A stretch of 64,000 nt of DNA, taken from CAWKAV01 sp963847735 (GTDB taxonomy: Bacteria > Desulfobacterota > Desulfuromonadia > Desulfuromonadales > BM103). The stretch is taken from the NCBI GenBank assembly GCA_963847735.1, contig CAWKAV010000028.1, forward strand, positions 62,001-126,000. The letters run 5' to 3'. This document shows positions 36,129-45,419 of this stretch, piece by piece (position 1 is the stretch's first letter; the number at the start of each line of letters is the position of its first letter). Position numbers and translations under genes: made by a program. Under the pieces are notes generated by a model. The model saw only the letters and a list, made by a program, of their open reading frames with translations, did no database searches and was not told where the DNA came from.

Positions 36129-36833
36129 ATGAGTAGCAGGCCTCGCATTCTTCTGGCTGATAATTCCAGGTTCTTCCGTTCAATCGAAGCCCAGTTCCTG
36201 CAGAAAATCCCGGTCGTAACTCTTGAGGCCGGGGATTGTGATTCGGTTTTGGCAATCATGTACAAGGAGAAGCCGGACCTGGTGTATATGGCTTTTTCAT
36301 TGCCGAATGAGGGTGGCGTTGCATGCTGTCAGAAGATCAAGAACGACCCTGTACTGCGCTCAATCCCCGTCATAATCGTCTGTGAAAATGATGATACAAA
36401 GCAGGTGCAGGCTGCGTTGCATAAAGGCTGTGATGCTTGTCTTGTCAAGCCGCTTGCCAGGCATGATTTCCTGCAGGCCGGCCGAAAATTCCTTGCCGTG
36501 ATTCGAGAACATCGCCAGTCACTCTTTTTCCCGGTCACGTTCACGGTTGATGGCGAGCAATTGAGTGGTAAATGCCTCGATGTTTCGGGTGGCGGTATGT
36601 TCATCGAGAGCAAGGCCGATATCTCCATCGGAGCAGTCATTGACCTGAGTTTCAAATTGCCCGACCGATTGTCGACGCAGATCAAATGCAGAGCCGAAGT
36701 CTCCTGGCCCAATCACAAACCGAACCCCTTGAAACCACATTACCCGCATGGCTTTGGCGTCAAGTTTCTGGATCTGTCGCCAATTGACTACAAGGCAATT
36801 CTTCGGCTGTCAGATAAAAAACCCTTTGGCTGA
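36129..36833 (+). CDS. Pseudo-receiver + PilZ protein
   Basis: 234 residues; ATG 36129 has GGGGGGA upstream. It is laid out like the preceding gene, but the phosphoacceptor position is Ala55 (YMAFSLP) and the acidic pair is Asp-Asn (LADNS), while Lys (VKPLAR) remains. It is therefore not expected to be phosphorylated. The PilZ part keeps CLDVSGGGMF. It is 32 bp after the intact paralog and probably arose by tandem duplication. Confidence 0.85.
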   Translation: MSSRPRILLADNSRFFRSIEAQFLQKIPVVTLEAGDCDSVLAIMYKEKPDLVYMAFSLPNEGGVACCQKIKNDPVLRSIPVIIVCENDDTKQVQAALHKGCDACLVKPLARHDFLQAGRKFLAVIREHRQSLFFPVTFTVDGEQLSGKCLDVSGGGMFIESKADISIGAVIDLSFKLPDRLSTQIKCRAEVSWPNHKPNPLKPHYPHGFGVKFLDLSPIDYKAILRLSDKKPFG

Positions 36834-36882
36834 CACGATTATTCTTTCAGTCGAATCAATATTCTGAATTTAGGGAGTATCA

Positions 36883-37065
36883 ATGAAGATTTTTATCGAT
36901 AAGAGCAAGTGTCATGGTTCAGGGGAGTGCCTCAAAGCCTGCCCGCATGGCGCGTTGCGGATCATCGAAGGCAAGGCTTTCGTTGATCATGACAGATGTG
37001 ATCTGGATGGCTTGTGCATACCGGCCTGCCCGCATGACGCAATCTGTATTACCGAGGAGTGTTAA
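36883..37065 (+). CDS. Small 2x Fe-S ferredoxin with reduced Cys motifs
   Basis: 60 residues. The two cluster motifs are C10-x5-C16-x3-C20-P and C39-x5-C45-x3-C49-P. Position 13 is Ser and position 42 is Asp where the second Cys of each CxxCxxCxxxCP motif would be. Two further Cys (55, 60) lie in the tail. Either [3Fe-4S] clusters or Ser/Asp-ligated [4Fe-4S] clusters are possible. AGGGAG precedes ATG; a terminator follows. Confidence 0.85.
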   Translation: MKIFIDKSKCHGSGECLKACPHGALRIIEGKAFVDHDRCDLDGLCIPACPHDAICITEEC

Positions 37066-37099
37066 CGGTATAAAACCTGTGATCTTTATGATCCGATAA

Positions 37100-37132
37100 A
37101 TGGCGTCGTGGTTTTCCCGACGCCATTTTTTT
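37100..37132 (+). terminator. Rho-independent terminator
   Basis: 9-bp stem ATGGCGTCG/CGACGCCAT followed by seven T, after the ferredoxin gene. Confidence 0.9.
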
Positions 37133-37272
37133 ATCGCTGCGGATCTGACCTGATCGAATCTGGCAAAGGCTGGCTGTCGTCATCAATATCCTTCTCAACG
37201 GGCTATTCGCACATGACAAGAATCAAGCTTATGCAAAGTGTCTGCGCTGTTATTCAAAAAGGTGACTGAGGG

Positions 37273-37322
37273 ATATTGTTACTTTACAAAATAACAATAT
37301 TCCGATATTTTCCATTGTTATT
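37273..37322 (+). promoter_or_regulatory. Three alternating TAACAAT elements upstream of lepA
   Basis: ATATTGTTA (37273-37281), TAACAATAT (37292-37300) and ATTGTTATT (37314-37322) form two overlapping perfect 9-bp inverted repeats, each about two helical turns long. They lie 50-100 bp before lepA and look like operator sites or a folded leader. The rest of 37066-37371 holds only the upstream terminator. Confidence 0.45.
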
Positions 37323-37371
37323 CTGAATTTTGCCTGATTGTGCTCCGCCTGCAAGTTTTGCTGCAAGGAAT

Positions 37372-39192
37372 ATGTCTTTTAAGTCTATGAAACAGTCACA
37401 GATTCGTAATTTTTCCATCATTGCCCATATTGATCACGGCAAATCAACTCTGGCCGATCGGCTTCTCGAAGCGACCGGAGCGCTTTCCGCCCGTGAGAAA
37501 ACCGACCAGTTCCTCGATAAGATGGATCTGGAGCGCGAACGCGGCATCACCATCAAAGCTCAGGCTGTACGTCTCAGTTATCATTCTCCGGATGGCCAGG
37601 ATTACATTCTTAACCTGATTGACACTCCTGGCCACGTTGATTTTTCCTATGAAGTCAGCCGTTCCCTGTCGGCCTGCGAGGGGGCCCTGCTGGTGGTTGA
37701 CGCCACACAGGGTGTTGAAGCCCAGACCCTGGCCAACGTTTACCTGGCCATAGATGAGAATCTCGAAGTATTCCCGGTCTTGAACAAGATTGATCTGCCC
37801 AGCGCCGATCCGGAAGGGGTGCGCGCCGAAATTGAGGAGATCATCGGCCTTGATGCCAGCGACGCTATTGTCGCCAGTGCCAAAACCGGCGTCGGTATTG
37901 ATGCGATTCTAGAGGCGATCGTCAAGAAGATTCCCGCACCCAAGGGTGATCCGGATGCGCCGTTGAAGGCTCTGCTCTTCGATTCGTGGTATGACCCTTA
38001 CCAGGGTGTCATTGTCCTGGTGCGCGTGATAGACGGTGCGCTCAAAAAAGGTGACAAGATTCGACTGATGGCGAGTCAAACGGAACACGAGATTCTCAGG
38101 GTTGGCGTATTCTCCCCGCACGCGGTTGCCATTGATGAGCTGACCGCAGGCGAGGTCGGTTTTATCACGGCCAGCATCAAGGTGGTTCAGGACGCCAAGG
38201 TCGGTGATACCATCACCCACGTGCGCAGACCGACCGCGCATGCGCTGCCCGGCTTCAAGGTCGTCAAACCGATGGTGTTTTCCGGGCTCTACCCGATCGA
38301 CTCCGGTGATTATGATGACCTGCGTGACGCCATGGAGAAGTTACGCCTCAACGACAGCTCCTTCTCCTTCGAGCCGGAAAATTCAATGGCGCTCGGTTTT
38401 GGCTTCCGCTGCGGCTTTCTTGGTCTGCTGCACATGGAGATTATCCAGGAGCGACTGGAGCGTGAGTTTGGTGTTGATCTGATTACCACTGCGCCAACGG
38501 TTGTCTACAAGGTGACTACAGTCAAAGGTGAAGTGATTCACGTCGATAGTGCCAACAAATTGCCAGAGGTCCAGTTAATCGACCATGTCGAAGAGCCGTT
38601 CATCCTTGCGTCTGTGCATGTGCCCAACGAGTTCGTTGGCGCGGTGCTGGCCCTGTGCGAGGAGAAGCGCGGCGTACAGCGTGAAATCAAATATCTCACC
38701 GCAACCCGCGTTATGATCATCTATGAGATGCCTCTCAATGAAATCGTCATGGATTTCTTCGATCGACTCAAGAGCCTGTCGCGTGGCTATGCCTCCCTTG
38801 ATTATGAATATCTCGATTATCGCTGCAGCGAGCTGGTGCGACTCAATATCCTCATCAACGGCGATCTCGTCGATGCGCTCTCGTTGATCGTGCATCGTGA
38901 CAAAGCCCAATACCGTGGACGTGACCTGGTTGCCAAAATGAAGGAATTCATTCCGCGCCAGCAGTTCGAGGTTGCGATTCAGGCTGCAATTGGCAATAAG
39001 GTCATTGCGCGTGAAACAGTTAAAGCCCTGCGTAAAGATGTTACGGCAAAATGTTACGGCGGCGACATAACCCGAAAGCGCAAACTTCTTGAAAAACAGA
39101 AGGAGGGCAAGAAACGCATGAAGCAGGTCGGTAATGTCGAACTGCCACAAGAAGCCTTCCTCGCCATATTGAAAGTCAAGGAAAACAAGTAA
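37372..39192 (+). CDS. lepA: Translation elongation factor 4 (LepA)
   Basis: 606 residues from ATG 37372 (ATG 37387 also possible; AAGGA lies close before 37372). GTPase motifs [14 protein letters not shown] and NKID are present, followed by the EF-G-like domains and the LepA-specific C-terminal domain ([20 protein letters not shown] KRKLLEKQ). It binds stalled ribosomes. It is joined to lepB, whose start overlaps its last base. Confidence 0.96.
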   Translation: MSFKSMKQSQIRNFSIIAHIDHGKSTLADRLLEATGALSAREKTDQFLDKMDLERERGITIKAQAVRLSYHSPDGQDYILNLIDTPGHVDFSYEVSRSLSACEGALLVVDATQGVEAQTLANVYLAIDENLEVFPVLNKIDLPSADPEGVRAEIEEIIGLDASDAIVASAKTGVGIDAILEAIVKKIPAPKGDPDAPLKALLFDSWYDPYQGVIVLVRVIDGALKKGDKIRLMASQTEHEILRVGVFSPHAVAIDELTAGEVGFITASIKVVQDAKVGDTITHVRRPTAHALPGFKVVKPMVFSGLYPIDSGDYDDLRDAMEKLRLNDSSFSFEPENSMALGFGFRCGFLGLLHMEIIQERLEREFGVDLITTAPTVVYKVTTVKGEVIHVDSANKLPEVQLIDHVEEPFILASVHVPNEFVGAVLALCEEKRGVQREIKYLTATRVMIIYEMPLNEIVMDFFDRLKSLSRGYASLDYEYLDYRCSELVRLNILINGDLVDALSLIVHRDKAQYRGRDLVAKMKEFIPRQQFEVAIQAAIGNKVIARETVKALRKDVTAKCYGGDITRKRKLLEKQKEGKKRMKQVGNVELPQEAFLAILKVKENK

Positions 39193-39851
39193 TGGCTTTT
39201 TTTCGCAAAAACAAGTCTACCGAAAGTCAGCAGAAACCGAAGAAGTCGCAAATACGTGACTGGACCGAAGCGTTGATCGTTGCGGCTGTGCTCGCCATGA
39301 TCATCCGCACCTTCTTTGTCCAGGCTTTCAAGATTCCTTCCGGCTCAATGGAAGACACTCTTCTGATCGGCGACCACCTGCTGGTCAACAAGTTCGTTTA
39401 CGGCACCCATCTGCCCTTTGTCGATGACGCCGTTCTGTCCTATCGTGACCCGGAGCGGGGCGACATCATCGTCTTCGAATTTCCTGAGGATAAAGACAAG
39501 TCCTATTTTGATCGTCGTGACTTCATCAAGCGGGTTATCGGACTGCCTGGAGACACGATCGAGATTCGCAGCAAGAACGTATTTGTCAACGGAGAACGTT
39601 ACCTGACTCCGGAAGCGGTGTATAAGGATGGTAACCTGACCGCCGGTCCACGCGACAACATGGCCCCTGTCACCGTGCCGCAAGGCAGCTATTTTGTCAT
39701 GGGCGACAATCGCGACCGTTCCTACGACAGCCGTTTCTGGGGATTCGTTGACCGTTCGGTGATCAAGGGTTTGGCTTTTATCAAATACTGGTCTTGGGAT
39801 AAAGAGAAATTCATGCCTCGCTGGAGTCGGATCGGACGAACGATAGAATAG
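39192..39851 (+). CDS. lepB: Signal peptidase I
   Basis: 219 residues. One N-terminal membrane helix (about 25-45), catalytic Ser in IPSGSMEDTL and Lys in RRDFIKRVIGLPGD; GDNRDRSYDSRFWG is box E. It cleaves Sec signal peptides. The pair lepA-lepB is a common operon. Confidence 0.95.
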   Translation: MAFFRKNKSTESQQKPKKSQIRDWTEALIVAAVLAMIIRTFFVQAFKIPSGSMEDTLLIGDHLLVNKFVYGTHLPFVDDAVLSYRDPERGDIIVFEFPEDKDKSYFDRRDFIKRVIGLPGDTIEIRSKNVFVNGERYLTPEAVYKDGNLTAGPRDNMAPVTVPQGSYFVMGDNRDRSYDSRFWGFVDRSVIKGLAFIKYWSWDKEKFMPRWSRIGRTIE

Positions 39852-40204
39852 GGTCGTAAATTCATTAGCGTCTCCCGGTTTGTATCCAAGCCAGTTCACA
39901 GATATTTATATGACTTTCCCCCATAATATCTGTCGTTCAACCATCTCCCTGAGAATTCCTTCAGGGGAAAATATTGTGAAGTTCGAAATAGTCTTGAGGA
40001 ACATTCCTGATAAACGTCTGGTATGCAAAGCTCAGTCGCAGCAGCGCTCAGCTATAATTGAGCTGTTTTTTGATGCAAGAAGTGCTCTTCGCTTGAAAAT
40101 CTCCGGGATTGCGCCCTCGCATGCGATTGTCGTGGCTGAAAAAAATATAGGTCCATTTCGCACGTCGAGTTATTATATCTGCAATTATATTCTTAGGTCG
40201 AAAC

Positions 40205-40326
40205 GCCGCAGGCGTGAGCCTGCGGATGGAAGCTCCCGCTGTCTTCCGCTAAAATTGGCGAATGGATTTCCGGAAGCAATCGCGTGCAGTCTATTTTGCC
40301 CGTTACCATCTAGTCGTGTCGAACGA
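40205..40326 (+). mobile_element. IS200-like left-end remnant
   Basis: A strong hairpin CCGCAGGC/GCCTGCGG, then a conserved-looking spacer and an ATG (40263) that begins MDFRKQSRAVYFARYHLV, close to the start of IS200-type TnpA transposases. Homology stops about 20 codons in and the frame runs into the next gene. The rest of 39852-40364 shows no supported gene. Confidence 0.5.
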
Positions 40327-40364
40327 GAAGCTGATAGAGGCGCCGTTTTTGCAGCGAGGGGTTT

Positions 40365-41324
40365 ATGAAAGAATACAAACCGATTGATACAAAGGATGTG
40401 AAAACCTATTCCATATCGACCCGCAATAATAAGGTCAACGTACAAGAACACTTCGGTAAGATGGTAAAGGCCGGCATGTCCTGTGCCAGTCTTCTCGACG
40501 TCATGCCGAAGCTGCTCGGTGCTGAATCTCTGCGCGCCGTGGTTGACAGCGTTGTGCAGGCCCGTGAAAAGGGGCGCCCGGTCGTTCTGGCAATGGGGGG
40601 GCACGTCATTAAGTGTGGTTTGCAGCCGGTTTTAAAAACTCTTATCGAAGCTGATGTCATAACGGCAGTGGCCATGAACGGTTCGGCGGCCATTCACGAT
40701 TTCGAAGTGTCCCTGGTCGGCGCGACCTCGGAAGAAGTCGGCGAGGTGCTGCATAGCGGCGACTTCGGTTTCTCTGATGAGACCGGCGCCGGTATGAACC
40801 GTGCTCTGAGGGATGGGTGCGACAAAGGGGTCGGTTTCGGACAGGCCATTGGTGAGTGGATTGTCGATCACCATCACCCGTTCCGCGAATACAGTCTGCT
40901 GGCCAGCTGTGTAGAAAAGGGATTGCCAGTGACGGCACACGTCGCTGTTGGAACCGATATCATTCATCAGCATCCGGAAATGGATGGTGCTGTGACCGGC
41001 GAAATGAGCTTCCGTGATTTCAAATTGATCACTGCCGTGGTGGCTGACCTCGGCGATGGGGGGGTCTGGCTCAATGTTGGCTCGGCGGTCATCATGCCGG
41101 AAGTTTTTCTGAAAGCGCTGTCCATTGCCCAGAATCTCGGCCATCACGTAGATAACTTTACGACTGCAAATTTTGATATGAATCAACATTATCGGCCGAT
41201 GCAGAATGTCGTAAAGCGTCCGACTTCAGGCAGCGGTAAAGGTTATGTGATTATCGGTCACCATGAGATCAATATTCCGTTGTTAGCCGCAGCGATTCTG
41301 GACAAAATCGGCAAGAGAGGCTGA
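40365..41324 (+). CDS. Deoxyhypusine-synthase-like conserved protein
   Basis: 319 residues; GAGGGG precedes ATG. Conserved segments GRPVVLAMGGHVIKCG, NGSAAIHDFEVSLVGAT and WLNVGSAVIMPEVFLKA suggest an NAD-binding Rossmann-type fold; deoxyhypusine synthase is the nearest resemblance I can see, but its catalytic Lys cannot be confirmed. Bacteria generally lack eIF5A, so a different substrate is likely. It is cotranscribed with the heptose genes (5 bp before hldE). Confidence 0.5.
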   Translation: MKEYKPIDTKDVKTYSISTRNNKVNVQEHFGKMVKAGMSCASLLDVMPKLLGAESLRAVVDSVVQAREKGRPVVLAMGGHVIKCGLQPVLKTLIEADVITAVAMNGSAAIHDFEVSLVGATSEEVGEVLHSGDFGFSDETGAGMNRALRDGCDKGVGFGQAIGEWIVDHHHPFREYSLLASCVEKGLPVTAHVAVGTDIIHQHPEMDGAVTGEMSFRDFKLITAVVADLGDGGVWLNVGSAVIMPEVFLKALSIAQNLGHHVDNFTTANFDMNQHYRPMQNVVKRPTSGSGKGYVIIGHHEINIPLLAAAILDKIGKRG

Positions 41325-41328
41325 TGTC

Positions 41329-42801
41329 ATGACTCTGGATAGAGCTTTATTGGATTCATTCCTTGCAGGTGTCTCAAGCACCAGGGCCCTGGTCGCTGGC
41401 GATCTGATGCTGGACGAGTATCTGTGGGGTTCCGTGGACCGCATCAGTCCCGAAGCCCCGGTCCAGATTGTCGAGGTCAAGCACAGGGAGCTGCGTCTCG
41501 GTGGTGCCGGAAATGTGATCAACAACCTGCTGGCCCTCAATTGCAAGGTCGATGTCGTGAGCATCGTCGGCGATGACGATGACGGGCAATTCCTGCTCCG
41601 CAGGCTTAAAGAGTGCGGGGTCGATAAACATGGCGTCTGCAGCCAGGCAGGTCGGGTCACCAGCCGCAAAACCAGGGTGTTTGCAAGCAATCAGCAAATT
41701 GTTCGCATTGACCAGGAAACCAGGGCGGATATCTCGACAGAAAGCGAGCAACGCATGGTCGCATATATCAAGTCTGCGGTCCCGGCGCTGGATGTCATCT
41801 TCCTGTCCGATTATCAGAAAGGTGTATTAACCGACAGTTTTTTGAGAGAAGTCATTGATATTGGTCGCGCTGCAAACGTGCCTGTGCTCGTCGACCCCAA
41901 GGGCGATGATTACAGCAAATATCGTAGAGCGACCGTTTTGACGCCGAATCGCAAGGAGACTCAGCAGGCCACGGGAATGACAATATCCGACGAGGCGTCG
42001 CTGCTTGCGGCCGGTCGTAAGCTGCGTGTTCAGTATGACCTGGAAACTTTGGTCCTGACACGCAGCGAACAGGGCATGACGGTCTTCTCTGCCAGTGGAG
42101 AAATTCACCTGCCGACGGTAGCCCGTGAGGTGTTCGATGTCTCCGGTGCCGGGGATACGGTGCTTTCCCTGTTTGGTCTGGGCATGGCGCAGAAATTATC
42201 TCTGGAATGTTCGGCATGGCTGGCTAACCTCGCTGCCGGCATTGTCGTCGGCAAAGTCGGGACCTCCACCGTCAGTGCCCAGGAGATGTTGGTCGCAGCC
42301 AATTCACTGCATCATGAGGCCGACCGGAAAATCTGCGCTGTTCCCTTGTTGCAGAATATCCTGGCTGGAGAGCGCCAAAAAGGCAAAGCCATTGTCTTTA
42401 CCAATGGCTGCTTCGATCTTTTGCATGTCGGTCATGTCAAATACCTGCAGGCGGCCCGCAAACTTGGCGATCTGCTGGTTCTCGGTCTCAATTCCGACGA
42501 TTCGATCCAGCGCCTTAAGGGCTCTGGCAGGCCGTTGATCGGTCAGGAAGAAAGGGCGCATATCCTTGCCGCCCTTGACTGCATCGACTACGTTGTGGTC
42601 TTTGCTGAAGACACCCCCCTGGAATTGATTACTGCCCTGAGGCCGGATATCCTGGTGAAGGGCGGGGACTACTCGCTAGCCGGGGTCGTCGGACGAGAGC
42701 TGGTGGAAAGCTACGGTGGTCGTGTCGAACTGATTAGTTTCGTAGATGGTAAATCAACGACCAGTATTATCAACAAGATCCTCGAATCCTACCAGGACTG
42801 A
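41329..42801 (+). CDS. hldE: Bifunctional heptose-7-phosphate kinase / heptose-1-phosphate adenylyltransferase
   Basis: 490 residues. Residues about 1-320 are a PfkB-type kinase (GDLMLDEYLWG, LRLGGAGNV-like, GAGDTVLS with catalytic Asp). Residues about 345-490 are a cytidylyltransferase-like domain (FTNGCFDLLHVGHVKYL, HxGH). Both parts are intact. It makes ADP-heptose precursors for LPS inner core, with GmhB next door. Confidence 0.95.
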   Translation: MTLDRALLDSFLAGVSSTRALVAGDLMLDEYLWGSVDRISPEAPVQIVEVKHRELRLGGAGNVINNLLALNCKVDVVSIVGDDDDGQFLLRRLKECGVDKHGVCSQAGRVTSRKTRVFASNQQIVRIDQETRADISTESEQRMVAYIKSAVPALDVIFLSDYQKGVLTDSFLREVIDIGRAANVPVLVDPKGDDYSKYRRATVLTPNRKETQQATGMTISDEASLLAAGRKLRVQYDLETLVLTRSEQGMTVFSASGEIHLPTVAREVFDVSGAGDTVLSLFGLGMAQKLSLECSAWLANLAAGIVVGKVGTSTVSAQEMLVAANSLHHEADRKICAVPLLQNILAGERQKGKAIVFTNGCFDLLHVGHVKYLQAARKLGDLLVLGLNSDDSIQRLKGSGRPLIGQEERAHILAALDCIDYVVVFAEDTPLELITALRPDILVKGGDYSLAGVVGRELVESYGGRVELISFVDGKSTTSIINKILESYQD

Positions 42802-42807
42802 TCCGTC

Positions 42808-43383
42808 GTGCTGAAAAAGGACAAACAACCTGCGGTGTTTCTCGATCGTGACGGCACGATCAATGTTGAAAAAGAGTATCTCTATAAAGAAGAGGATTTC
42901 GAGTTTATTCCCGGAGTTCCCGAGGCGATTCGTGCGCTCAAAAATGCCGGCTATCTGGTTGTCGTTGTCACCAATCAGTCCGGAGTAGGGCGCGGTTACT
43001 ACGACTCGGACGCTGTCAATATCCTGCACCGGCATATTCAGAAGCAACTGTCGGGATTTGACACCGCTGTTGATGCCTTTTACCTCTGTCCGCATCACCC
43101 GGAACATGGCGTGGGTCAGTTTCTTCAAGATTGTGATTGCCGTAAAGGCAAACCCGGCATGTTGTTGCAGGCCGCGCAAGATTACGATATCGACCTCACG
43201 CGCTCATATATGATTGGCGATAAAATTGAGGATGTTGAGGCTGGTCAAAATGCCGGCAGTACGCCGATCCTGGTTCTGACCGGATACGGTCAGCGTGACC
43301 TGCAGAAATTGGCAACAAACAGTGTAAAAGTTTGCGCGGACCTTGCCGAGGCTGTGCAGGAAATCCTCAAAAACGACCTTTAA
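42808..43383 (+). CDS. gmhB: D-glycero-D-manno-heptose 1,7-bisphosphate phosphatase
   Basis: 191 residues from GTG 42808. FLDRDGTINVE carries the HAD nucleophile and acid Asp; VVTNQSGVGRG and the zinc-binding CPHHPEHG...CDCRKGKPG are GmhB features. Acts between the two HldE reactions. GmhA and HldD are not in the window. Confidence 0.93.
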   Translation: MLKKDKQPAVFLDRDGTINVEKEYLYKEEDFEFIPGVPEAIRALKNAGYLVVVVTNQSGVGRGYYDSDAVNILHRHIQKQLSGFDTAVDAFYLCPHHPEHGVGQFLQDCDCRKGKPGMLLQAAQDYDIDLTRSYMIGDKIEDVEAGQNAGSTPILVLTGYGQRDLQKLATNSVKVCADLAEAVQEILKNDL

Positions 43384-43410
43384 CAACAGAGTTTCCAGGG
43401 AGCGATAGCC

Positions 43411-44493
43411 TTGAAAAATATACTTGTTACCGGCGGCTGCGGATTCATAGGCTCCAATTTTGTCCGCCTCGCCCTCGAGTCCTTGCCAGACAGCCGTATT
43501 GTTAACCTTGACAAGTTGACCTACGCCGGCAACCTGGCGAATCTGGCCGGTCTGGACGATGATCAACGCTACAAATTTGTACATGGCGATATCTGCGACA
43601 ATGAGCTGCTCGACAAGCTGTTTGCAGACGAGCAGATTGATACGGTTGTCCACTTTGCGGCAGAATCTCACGTCGACCGCAGCATTGAAGGCCCGGCCGC
43701 CTTTATCCAGACAAATATCGTCGGAACTTTCGCCCTCCTCGAGACAGCTCGCAAATTCTGGTTAAGCCGGGACGCGGGACACGGAATGCGGGAGGCGGAA
43801 TGCTGTCGGTTCCTGCATGTCAGTACGGATGAAGTTTATGGTTCGCTTGGTGAAACCGGGTTTTTTGAAGAAACAACCCCCTATGATCCGCGTTCTCCTT
43901 ATTCAGCCAGCAAGGCGTCGTCCGATCATCTGGTGAGCGCCTATTACCATACTTACGGTCTGCCGACGCTGATGACCAACTGTTCCAACAATTACGGGCC
44001 GTATCATTTTCCGGAAAAACTGATCCCGTTGATTATCAACAATGCCCTGAATGGCAAGGATCTGCCGGTCTATGGTGACGGCAAAAACGTTCGCGACTGG
44101 CTGTATGTTGTTGACCATTGTCGGGCTATTCTGCAGGTACTGAGAAAAGGACGCACAGGCGAGACTTATAATGTCGGCGGTAACAGTGAAAAGAAAAACA
44201 TTGAAGTCGTAGAAACCGTCTGCGATATTCTCGACCAAAAAGTCGGACCACTCGATAATGGACAGCCCCGGCGCTCACTGATCAGATTCGTGAAAGATCG
44301 TGCCGGTCACGATCGTCGCTATGCCATCGACGCTTCGAAGCTTAAGAACGAACTTGGCTGGGAGCCTTCCGTAACCTTCGAAGCGGGTATTCGCATGACC
44401 ATCGACTGGTATCTCGACAATACCGAGTGGCTGGCTTGTGTCCTTGACGGCTCTTATCAGGAATACTATGCCAGGATGTATGAAGGACGATAA
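43411..44493 (+). CDS. rmlB: dTDP-glucose 4,6-dehydratase
   Basis: 360 residues from TTG 43411 with GGGAG upstream. NAD motif [11 protein letters not shown], YxxxK active site in YSASKAS, and [10 protein letters not shown] are intact. Between ETARKFW and FLHVSTDEV there is a 15-residue insert whose DNA resembles an intergenic repeat at 57466. The insert falls in a variable loop and leaves the frame open. Rhamnose/deoxysugar pathway for surface polysaccharide. Confidence 0.94.
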   Translation: MKNILVTGGCGFIGSNFVRLALESLPDSRIVNLDKLTYAGNLANLAGLDDDQRYKFVHGDICDNELLDKLFADEQIDTVVHFAAESHVDRSIEGPAAFIQTNIVGTFALLETARKFWLSRDAGHGMREAECCRFLHVSTDEVYGSLGETGFFEETTPYDPRSPYSASKASSDHLVSAYYHTYGLPTLMTNCSNNYGPYHFPEKLIPLIINNALNGKDLPVYGDGKNVRDWLYVVDHCRAILQVLRKGRTGETYNVGGNSEKKNIEVVETVCDILDQKVGPLDNGQPRRSLIRFVKDRAGHDRRYAIDASKLKNELGWEPSVTFEAGIRMTIDWYLDNTEWLACVLDGSYQEYYARMYEGR

Positions 44494-45416
44494 TGATTGA
44501 AGAGATAAAAATTATTGGTCCCGTCGCCCTGGTCGGAGCCAACGGCATGTTAGGTCGGATGATTCAGCGTCGAGTTCCCGAATGGCTTGAGTTGTCCTGT
44601 TATGACTTGCCGCTTTTCGATATAACAGATCGTGGTCAGGTCTCTGCTGTTTTGTCGGAAATAAAGCCACGCATTATAATCAACTGCGCAGCCTTTACCG
44701 CTGTAGATGCCTGTGAAGACCAGGAGCAACTGGCGACCAGCGTGAATGCTGTTGGTGTTGAACACCTTGCCGAGGTCGCGCGCGAACTGGACGCAAGCCT
44801 GGTCCATATCTCAACGGATTACGTGTTCCCTGGTACCCAAATACGACCACTTCGTGAAGATGATCCTACCGGACCGCTCTCTGCTTATGGTCGATCCAAG
44901 TTAAAAGGTGAGCAGGCGATTCTCGATAGTGGCCTGAAACAATATTTCATCATTCGTACCAGCTGGCTTTATGGACCTGACGGCCCGAATTTTGTCGAGA
45001 CGATTTTGCGCCTGGCCGGTGAACGAGACATTTTAACGATCGTGGCCGACCAGGTTGGCTCGCCGACCTATACTGCCGATTTGGCTGACGCAATTATTGC
45101 GTTGTTGACAGCCAGCTTCAAGTCTCCTGGCCCAAACCCCTGTGGTATCTACCATTTCGCCAGTTCGGGCAGCTGCAGCTGGTACGAATTCGCCCGTGCA
45201 ATCGTTGAGCAAGGTCGCAAGCATGGATTGCCTCTCAAGGTTCGCGAGATCAAGCCAATCAGCACCGAAGCCTATCCTCTTCCGGCCAAACGTCCGGCCA
45301 GCTCGGTGTTCGATAAAACAAAATATGGTGCGTTAACAGGTGCAAAGATCCCTGATTGGCGCGAAAGTTTGCAGACATATTTTTCACAACGCGAAACAAA
45401 ATTCCAGGGAGTTTGA
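44493..45416 (+). CDS. rmlD: dTDP-4-dehydrorhamnose reductase
   Basis: 307 residues. GANGMLGRM (GxxGxxG), STDYVFPG and the YGRSKLKGE active-site YxxxK identify RmlD. It overlaps the rmlB stop by one base. Last reductive step to dTDP-rhamnose. Confidence 0.92.
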   Translation: MIEEIKIIGPVALVGANGMLGRMIQRRVPEWLELSCYDLPLFDITDRGQVSAVLSEIKPRIIINCAAFTAVDACEDQEQLATSVNAVGVEHLAEVARELDASLVHISTDYVFPGTQIRPLREDDPTGPLSAYGRSKLKGEQAILDSGLKQYFIIRTSWLYGPDGPNFVETILRLAGERDILTIVADQVGSPTYTADLADAIIALLTASFKSPGPNPCGIYHFASSGSCSWYEFARAIVEQGRKHGLPLKVREIKPISTEAYPLPAKRPASSVFDKTKYGALTGAKIPDWRESLQTYFSQRETKFQGV

Positions 45417-45419
45417 CCT

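Noticed and set aside
39880..40368. 162-codon ORF between lepB and the DHS-like gene
   Set aside because: Crosses the IS200-like hairpin, has no ribosome site, and its Cys/Arg-rich end reads the remnant in the wrong frame.
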